Of a DNA stretch of 64,000 nucleotides, positions 57,246 to 64,000 are shown piece after piece. Numbering within the stretch: position 1 is the first letter of the stretch; each line of letters starts with the position of its first letter. This DNA comes from Camillea tinctor (taxonomy: Eukaryota; Ascomycota; Sordariomycetes; Xylariales; Xylariaceae), in contig MU394051.1 in NCBI GenBank assembly GCA_022578605.1, positions 62,001 through 126,000 of the forward strand, read 5' to 3'. The position numbers and the translations under genes were made by a program. A model generated the notes under the pieces. It made no database searches, had not been told where the DNA came from, and saw nothing but the letters and a program-made list of their open reading frames with translations.

Positions 57246-58060
57246 ATGTCTTCGCAAGTCTTCACCACCGAGAGGGGGGACATCGAGAAGGGGTCCCAGC
57301 AGACCATCTCCTCGCCGCCATCCATCCCGCCGTATGTGCCCACGAAACTCGCCTCGGCAAACCCCCTGGGGTTGCTGGCCTTCGCAACGAGTCTGTTCAT
57401 GTTGTCTCTCTTTGAGCTCAAGCCTCGTGGCATTGAGACCAACAACATCGTTATCGCCAACATGATCTTCTTCGGTGGCATTAGCCAAGTTATCGCCGGA
57501 ATTATCGACTTCGTTGCAGGCAATGCCGTACGTAGCTCCCCCCCTCTGATATTGATATCATAAAAGACTGACCTTTTATGCTTTAGTTCGGTGCTACTGT
57601 CTTCAGCGCCTACGGTGCCTTCAACCTGGCCTACTCCTTAATCTTCATTCCGGGAAGCGGTATCCTAGCCGCGTACGCCGACGCCGAGACCGGCGGCCTC
57701 AAGCCCGAGTTCCACCAGGCCGTCGCGCTGTTCGTGTGGCAGTGGTTCATCATCACTGCCATATTCACCATTGGTGCGATCCGTGCCAACTACGTCCTGC
57801 TCAGCGTTCTTTGCTTGGCCGATGTCACGCTCATCCTCATCGCTTCCGGCAACATGACTGGCAACGAGAACCTGCTCAAGGCTTCTTCTGGATTCGGCTT
57901 CGCCTCTGCGGTTCTGGCTTGTGAGTTTTTCCCCTCCCTTGTTTTTGCCAAGGAACTTGAAAAAAACTGACTACGTGAAGACTACGCTGCGGCTGCTTAT
58001 CTATACGTCGATGGAACGACGCCTTTCACTCTGCCGCTTTTCCCGATCAAGAGGGACTAA
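57246..58060 (+). CDS. Gpr1/Fun34/YaaH (AceTr) family acetate-type transporter
   Basis: Exons 57246-57527, 57587-57920 and 57981-58060 have introns of 59 and 60 bp and give 231 residues. After a 35-residue cytosolic N terminus comes the family motif region (SANPLGLLAFATSLFMLSLF; the usual form is NPxPLGL), and six membrane helices are visible: IVIANMIFFGGISQVIAGII, VFSAYGAFNLAYSLIFIPGS, ALFVWQWFIITAIFTIGAI, LLSVLCLADVTLILIA and FGFASAVLAYYAAAAYLYV. The C terminus ends LPLFPIKRD. Members (yeast Ady2, Aspergillus AcpA) import acetate or other short carboxylates at the plasma membrane. The motif here lacks the second Pro of NPxPLGL, so substrate preference could differ. Confidence 0.93.
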
Positions 58061-58715
58061 GTCTCCTTTGAAAACTCATTGGGGAAAATCAGATGTTTCT
58101 TGGCGAGGGTTTCGTGTTTATTCAACATCCCGGGGGTGTGTGAGTTTTAGAGCTGTGTGATTTAGAAGATTCTCCTAGCTTTCTCTCTCTCTCTCTCTCA
58201 ATATGTCTTGTCACAATTTGATAACGGCGGGTGGCGAAGGGAATGGAGGAAGCAAGAGGCTGGATTAGACTTTGTAGATAAAAAGGGGACTGCCTCCACA
58301 AGCGCGATAAGAACGTTCTACGACTGTTCCGCGGTGGCAAAGTATATAATGTTTTTCTGGATTATACGATAGGAATGTATGCTGCTCTTCTTGGAAATAA
58401 TAACACCTAACCTAAATGTTTTAGTGAGTGCCAAGAAAAGTTATAGTTTTCCATTAAATAAACTGTTAATCAACAGAATCATTCGACTGCCAAATAGCCA
58501 TCCACGTAAAACATATAGACCACAATCGTCAGGACAAACTCCAAAAAAAAAAACCAAGGCTCCTTAAAGATGGTACGGGTATAAAATTGTCCTTTTATAC
58601 CTACCCTTGCTCCAGACTTCTCATGTCCATATTTCTAACCCTCATATAAGCTGATATGATTCCATCGATACCATCGACTCCTAGCCCAGCAAGTACTTAA
58701 CAACACTTCCTTATA
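58061..58715. other. Convergent spacer after the transporter
   Basis: These 655 bp of 3' UTR and spacer include a TC repeat at 58182-58199. No gene seen. Confidence 0.4.
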
Positions 58716-58956
58716 TCATCTCGTGTAAATTCCGATTTCGCGATGACTTTGTAGTAGTTGTCTCGCAGCTACCTGTTGTTAGCATATTACAACGCTCAGC
58801 GTTGACATATTCCGAATAACTCACCTGGACAGTGTAACCCTCCTTAAATTTGGCGTTTAGGAGGTCTTCAAGCTTTGAGGCATGGATATGACGGCCACTG
58901 AATTCAGTGACACACTCAGGCGATTTATTTGACCGGGAGAACCATCGTTTAAACAT
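58716..58956 (-). CDS. 62-residue spliced small protein
   Basis: Exon 58956-58825 (44 codons) joins exon 58772-58716 (18 codons plus TGA) across a 52-bp intron with donor GTGAGT, branch point TGCTAAC and acceptor AACAG. The product starts MFKRWFSRSNKSPECVTEFS, contains KLEDLLNAKFKEGYTVQ, and ends REIGIYTR. The perfect small intron in phase 0 argues for a real gene. It has no signal peptide or membrane segment; a compact fold with one helix and strands is plausible. Function unknown; I do not recognise the family with confidence. Confidence 0.55.
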
Positions 58957-59439
58957 TGTATTGGTGATAATGTTTTTCTTTGTAGAAATGAGAAATTTCT
59001 AGATGGTTTTTGCAGTACGATGGAAATGTTGGGTATGGTATGGAGGCGGAAGCAAGAAAAAACCCCCAGATATGCGCGGACATTCGGCCAACATAAGGGT
59101 TGGGTTATTTTTATAGACGAAGGGAGCTGACACTCTTCCCTAGCTGCCTAGTCATGTGGTCCGCAAAGGAGAAAAGACCAGGCAAACATGACATAAGAGA
59201 AAAATTCATGATGTTATTCTAGTCAGGTGTGAATTTTATGTTTAGGTCTACAGGAAACTCACTGCCACTCATGATACATGATTAAAGCAGATAACCATTT
59301 AGCTTATGAATGGCGCCCTTGTTCCTAGCTAGTCTCGTACTGTCTTTCCTTGTTATTTAGCAACTAAAATCATGATATAAAACAGCCTTGTGAATGGAAG
59401 TGCATTGCAATTCATGAGAGTTGTACGAAGCACTAAGTA
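58957..59439. other. AT-rich spacer before the P450 pseudogene
   Basis: No coding sequence is recognisable. If the P450 once had its usual N-terminal 100 or so residues with a membrane anchor, they are not detectable here. Confidence 0.4.
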
Positions 59440-60698
59440 TGGTGTGGTAAAAGAAGTTGATTTCCACAAGTTCGACCAAAGACCAAAAATAAAAAGGGGA
59501 GAGGGCCCCTGCATCTCGACTGCTGGGTGGGACGATTGGTCGCGCCACTGCAAAGTTCTCGCCGTGCCTTTTAACGAGAGCATTATGAAATCTGTTTAGG
59601 GCGAATCGCTTCGACAGACAAGAGGCATGCTCAGTTCCTAGCTTTCTGCAGCCAAGACCGGAATCCCTAGTGTGCAAAAGGATACGCGAACACTGTCATT
59701 AAACGTGCTTGCATCCACCAGCTTCCGGAAATCATATGACTTTTACGGCCCGGCAGACCTTACCGCCAACGATGTTGGCAGCTATCGTGACTTTCTCCAA
59801 ACTGTTCTCGATAACATTATCCTTTTGATGCTAGCTCTGCGGCGTTTTTTAACCGGATGTTTCGTGCCGAAAGGTTGGACTAGGATTGGTGCTGCAGCAG
59901 CAATTTTCAAGATGTAAATGATAAAAATGTTTGAAGAATAAACACTCGCCTGTGGCCAAGGTAAACAGGGCTCTGGTGGTATCATGACCGCTTTCGTGCG
60001 AGCTTTAGATATACACGACCGAGAGTCTTCTACAGCTAGCCTGAAGGATGGTAAGGCCAGAAAAAGGTCTTTCAGCTAACAAGATATATGGAAACCTGTT
60101 TGTCATCAACTTTGCCGGTCATAGTACAACCGTCAATACCCTAGCATTCGCTATGTTGCTGCTCGCCGCACACCCCAAGGTTCAAGACTGGATATCCGAG
60201 GAGATCATGACTTTGACCAGTGACATACAAGCCGAAGAATGGGATCACAATGAACTCTTTCCACAACTTAAGCGGTGACAGGTGTCGTGCCGTTTTACTC
60301 GAGACCCTAAGGCTCTATTCGTCTATCATGTTATTGCCTAAATGGACCTTATTGAGGGCTCAAACGCTGAAAGTTGGAGACCGAACACTTAATATCCCCC
60401 CGGTATTAGCACAATCCCATATCTTCATGCCGTTCAGGCACACCCAAAATACTGGCCTGATCCAAATATCTGGAAGCCTTCCCGCTGGATCATCCGTCCA
60501 TCTCCCACAGACCAGATCCACAACAAGGAGCTCCTGGAGCCAAAGCAGAATACATACTTCCTATGGTCAAGCGGTTCCCAGAACTGTCCCGGAAAAAAGT
60601 TTTCCGAAGTTGGGGCGGTTGCTGTACTGGCTTGTCTCCTTAAGTCGCATCGCTTAGATGTAAAAAGAGAGGCGGAGGAGAGCAAGACAGCAGTGTGA
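59440..60698 (+). pseudogene. Cytochrome P450 monooxygenase pseudogene
   Basis: P450 sequence can be followed in order: DFHKFDQRP and GPCISTAGWDDW (helix C region), NVLASTSFRKSYDFYGPADL, the I-helix INFAGHSTTVNTLAFAM, the ExxR helix LLETLRLY, WPDPNIWKPSRW, and the heme loop WSSGSQNCPGKKF with its Cys intact. The N-terminal membrane anchor is missing. Lesions are TAG at 59597-59599 and 59639-59641 (both where Trp is expected), TAA at 59915-59917 and 59939-59941, a frameshift near 60055, a likely 7-base insertion at about 60277-60283, and a frameshift near 60395 in a C-run. It cannot encode a working enzyme. All four stops can be explained by C-to-T changes at CpA on one strand or the other, consistent with RIP-type mutation. 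Confidence 0.88.
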
Positions 60699-61060
60699 TA
60701 GCGGGCTATGGACTGTACCGAGGATGTTATTAACATGGAGATGTTGACAAGAATGACGGATCCGGGATCGGGTTAGACTAATTTGTAGCAAGGTGTAATT
60801 GGGCAATTATGTAGGAATACAATGATTCTAGGCCAGGAGACTCGTCTATTGTAGTTACCATCATGATCCCGGTATCCAAACCGAGAACTAGACTTAATAG
60901 AATATAAGGTAGGTACATCAATATAAAAAATATATCTTAGACTCTTTTCATACTTCAATTCTAGTAGCAGTAGCAGTAGTGATAGAAAAATGAAACAAAA
61001 AATATTTCCACCTCACCCATGGGTAAGTGAATAGCAGGAGAAGCTACAAGTTGTTGTGAC
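60699..61060. other. Spacer between P450 pseudogene and tRNA
   Basis: AT-rich sequence with an AGT/AGC trinucleotide run at 60963-60980. Nothing else seen. Confidence 0.4.
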
Positions 61061-61131
61061 TGCACTGACCGCGAATCGAACGCGGGGCCCATCGATGGCA
61101 ACGATGGATTTTACCACTAAACCACCAGTGC
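61061..61131 (-). tRNA. tRNA-Gly (anticodon GCC)
   Basis: The minus strand folds as a 71-nt tRNA. The acceptor stem is GCACTG/CAGTGC with discriminator A, the D arm contains GGTTTAGTGGTAAAAT, and the anticodon arm is ATCGTTGCCATCGAT with GCC in the loop. The T arm has CCGCG-TTCGATT-CGCGG. The B box GGTTCGATTC variant is present and no intron is seen. Length and sequence match eukaryotic tRNA-Gly(GCC). Confidence 0.96.
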
Positions 61132-64000
61132 TTGGCATCCACTAGCTATTGCTGCAATGGATAAAAGATAACCAGCATAGAATAATATATTAATGATGGC
61201 ATTCTCGATGGGGATGAAGAACTTTGGTAGAAGGGACGGTCATGGCAGGATATAGGTTCGAGTAACTGTTGATAAAAAGTTGTTAAGTAGCATGCTTCCC
61301 ATTGGCTCATGAAATGTTGTTTTATTCTGGTCAAGTCGAATATACATGACTGGCAGTTATATGCGCACTTGCAACAGGGCTAACTCGATAATCCTTTCTT
61401 TTATCAATATTTGAGGGTAACATCTCGATTAAAAAAGGGTAGGTATACACTTGGTTAGTGGTAGCCGACGTCGATATCCCAAAAGTCTTTGATATATCAC
61501 ACGAGAGGCAGTTTCTTATGGACCCTACCCTTTCGTTCATCCATTGTGCATACGTAGATTCGACAGTACCGAACAGCTCGGAACTTTGGTTCTAGCCCTT
61601 GATCGTTGCTACATCGGCTGCAAATCTCAGGTGAGTACCTCGGTAGGTATGCATGATGGAATGTTATCCTTGCTCAAAGTCTACATAAGTGCTTGAAGGT
61701 TTACAATAGCACAATGGTTTCTACGGAATGTGATTGGATGCTCATGCTGTCGAAGACATTTACGACGAATGCAAGCCTTTTCAGGATGCCTGCTGTTCAT
61801 ACTTGAATTATAGAAGATCTCGGTGCCCTATTATGGTTAGATCCTCGCATATTATATGCCATCAACCGGCTCTTCTAACTTTCTGAGCTATAGTCGTATA
61901 TGATAATGCAGCATGCTGTGATATCTGATCAATATGGGCAGTGATAGTCAGTTATAATGACTGAGTTACATTTTTTGTTAGACATGAAGGTACGAGTAAA
62001 TAGAAATATACGTAATGAAGGTAGTAGTATATTGACTGTTACATGCATTCGGTTCATATCAAAGGCCCGGCCTGAGGAACGAGTAATGGCACCCTAGAGC
62101 CCTTTGCTTTTATTCAACCCCCGGGGTCCGTGGGGGTTTTTAGGCAATAGCGGGAGACATACTCGATCTAGAAGATCTTTAGGATTGTCTCGTCTTATGC
62201 ATGCCTGTCTTGCATGATTATTATATGCCCTTTGTAGAACACAAGAACGTGGTAAGGGAGGTACTACTACCTATTATTGCAACATCATTGTCCGGCAATT
62301 CAAGTGAAGTACACTGCATATATTCTAGAAAAGCTAGGATTATTTGCTACAGACTTCAAGGGTTTTGTGATGAATTCAAAATAATGAGCGGATAGATACA
62401 GCTTTCGAGACTTGGTTCAGAACACTCGGTATACCTACACTCCAACTTCCTACTTTTACTGTACAACGCTTTTTATAAGAAGTTAACACCATCCTCAGAA
62501 ATGAGGAGGATGACATGTAAATAAGCCTTGGCAGCAGTCTTTGGTATGACAATCTCCGCTTGTACAAGATCACCCAGAGTGAAGTTCAGTCCTGGCCGAT
62601 CTTGAGGAGACTTGGTAGGTCCTTATTTGGGTTCTGACGAGAGTGAAGCTTATGCCTACACCCTTGCTTCGGGACGCCACGGCCGAGCGCTCGAGAGCTT
62701 ATATTACGTGCCTACGCCAATCCCCGCAAAGTCAAGAAAAAGCAAAGAAAAGGTCCCTTTGCTAAGCTCCAGGAAGCCTGCCAAGAGATCAAGTTCAAGT
62801 CTTGGTTAGCATGAATTTGTCATTGTGTGAATCCTAGAATATCTAGGTATGTGGCATACAATCGGTTAAATATTAAAAAAGCATCTTTGTATTCTTAGCA
62901 CAAGCCTAAAGGTTTAACCTAGGGACATAAAGGAAAACATGAAAGAAAACAAGTCTGAAGAAAAAGTAGATTCAAGGTGATGCAGGGTCTGTCTAGCAGA
63001 TAGAATATCATCATATCTTATGTGACTTAAGGTTGCATACACGTGGCTGATGCGGTTCTATAGCACAAGCATCACTGCTGTCGAAGGATTCAAAAATTGG
63101 AACAGGGTATAGAAGCCAGCACCGCACAGAGCAGGGATCGTGTACCGTAAAATACTGTATGGCTCTATCAATAACGGTTTGATGAGAAGCCCAGGTGAGT
63201 TTTTAGTGTTTAAAGGAGTTGATCAAATGCCTGCCTGTGCCTCACGCATGTAAGAATCGAATAGGCTCTCGGCGTAGGATAGGATGTAATAATTCATCAG
63301 ATCTTGTGAGAATATACAACAAATTGGCGGCGCTCTGATGTAGGCTATCTTTCTCTAAGGTTCTATGGCTGATTATATCGAGGTTGGACAAAAAGCATGC
63401 AACGTTACTATGCAATAAGTATCATAGTCACGATGTATATTCCAAGTCATGACATGGTGACTACAAGCATAGAGAACGAACACTCAACCCAGAAAATATT
63501 CACACTGACTAGAAACATGGAGATATAGGTAAAATCGTAATTTCAGATTTCCAAGTCCTTATCTTGTAGATTATGCGTCGTATCCTCTTCGGGACCTGAG
63601 TCGTGAAAACTACATGGCGGCAGCAACATTCACAGGTATTTCCATCTGGGTTGTATTATATCAGATACTTTTAAGTCTATGGTGAATCGAGTACATGTGG
63701 GATATGTAATAATCTTTTAGTCAACGCCTGATTGCACTACGTAAGTATGCTCGAATTCGGTATGTTTCGAAAGTTGACTCGGGTACCTACCTACCTAGAG
63801 TGAAAATAAACTGGAAGCCCGATTTCTGGTGGAAATAAGTACATTGTGCAGAATCCGGCGTTATATAAGTCAATATCATGTAGTTAATCTCGAATTTTTA
63901 TATCTAGATAGACTTAGGAGGCCACTAGTATGTAGTAAGTAAATGATATCGTTGACGGGAAGTTTGCTTTAAGGTCCTACTATACTAGATATTCTTCTTC
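61132..64000. other. AT-rich terminal region without supported genes
   Basis: These 2.9 kb have only short open frames (for example 62201-62395, 62376-62573 on the minus strand, 62612-62809), none with recognisable motifs or splice structure. A possible hairpin CCCCCGGGGTCCGTGGGGG is at 62118-62136. A gene relic or a neighbouring gene's regulatory region cannot be excluded. Confidence 0.4.

Overview
The window is nuclear DNA of a filamentous ascomycete, most likely a Sordariomycete. The evidence is short GT-AG introns (50-190 bp) with CTAAC/CTGAC branch points, a velvet-family regulator, a fungal rhodopsin-type membrane protein, a Gpr1/Fun34-type transporter, an NRPS-like A-T-R reductase, and intergenic GGTACCTAGGTACC motifs. 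The lineage is inferred from gene content, not from a search.

Region 1-27.8 kb is a conserved housekeeping block. It holds, in order: the 5' half of DNA polymerase alpha (POL1, minus, cut by the window edge), a mitochondrial PPR protein (plus), an uncharacterised basic/Ser-rich protein (plus), a DUF1770/Atg43-type protein (plus), a DDT/WHIM-like chromatin protein (minus), translation release factor eRF1 (plus), prephenate dehydratase (plus), pyruvate dehydrogenase E1 alpha (minus) and a velvet regulator that is probably VelC (minus). Exon structures were rebuilt by hand from reading frame, splice signals and family similarity.

Region 27.8-37.5 kb is a gene-poor stretch of nearly 10 kb upstream of the velvet gene. 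It holds low-complexity tracts and one decayed, frameshifted coding remnant near 30.3-30.9 kb.

Region 37.5-64 kb is accessory and visibly more AT-rich. It contains a secreted protein of unrecognised family, a small hydrophilic stress-type protein, a small three-exon gene, an intact NRPS-like carboxylate reductase (adenylation, carrier and reductase domains), a seven-TM rhodopsin-like protein, an acetate-type transporter, a 62-residue spliced mini-gene, a cytochrome P450 pseudogene with nonsense and frameshift lesions, and a tRNA-Gly(GCC). Three short LTR-like insertions (124-141 bp, TGTCA...TGACA ends, each with its own perfect 5-bp target duplication) lie within 2.5 kb of each other, and a more degenerate possible fourth follows.

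The most interesting signal is at eRF1. Its UGA stop sits in a leaky UGA-C context 3 nt before a clear 3'-UTR intron. The next exon is open in the same frame for 83 more codons, and a second 3'-UTR intron follows. This is the layout expected for release-factor autoregulation through stop readthrough and nonsense-mediated decay.
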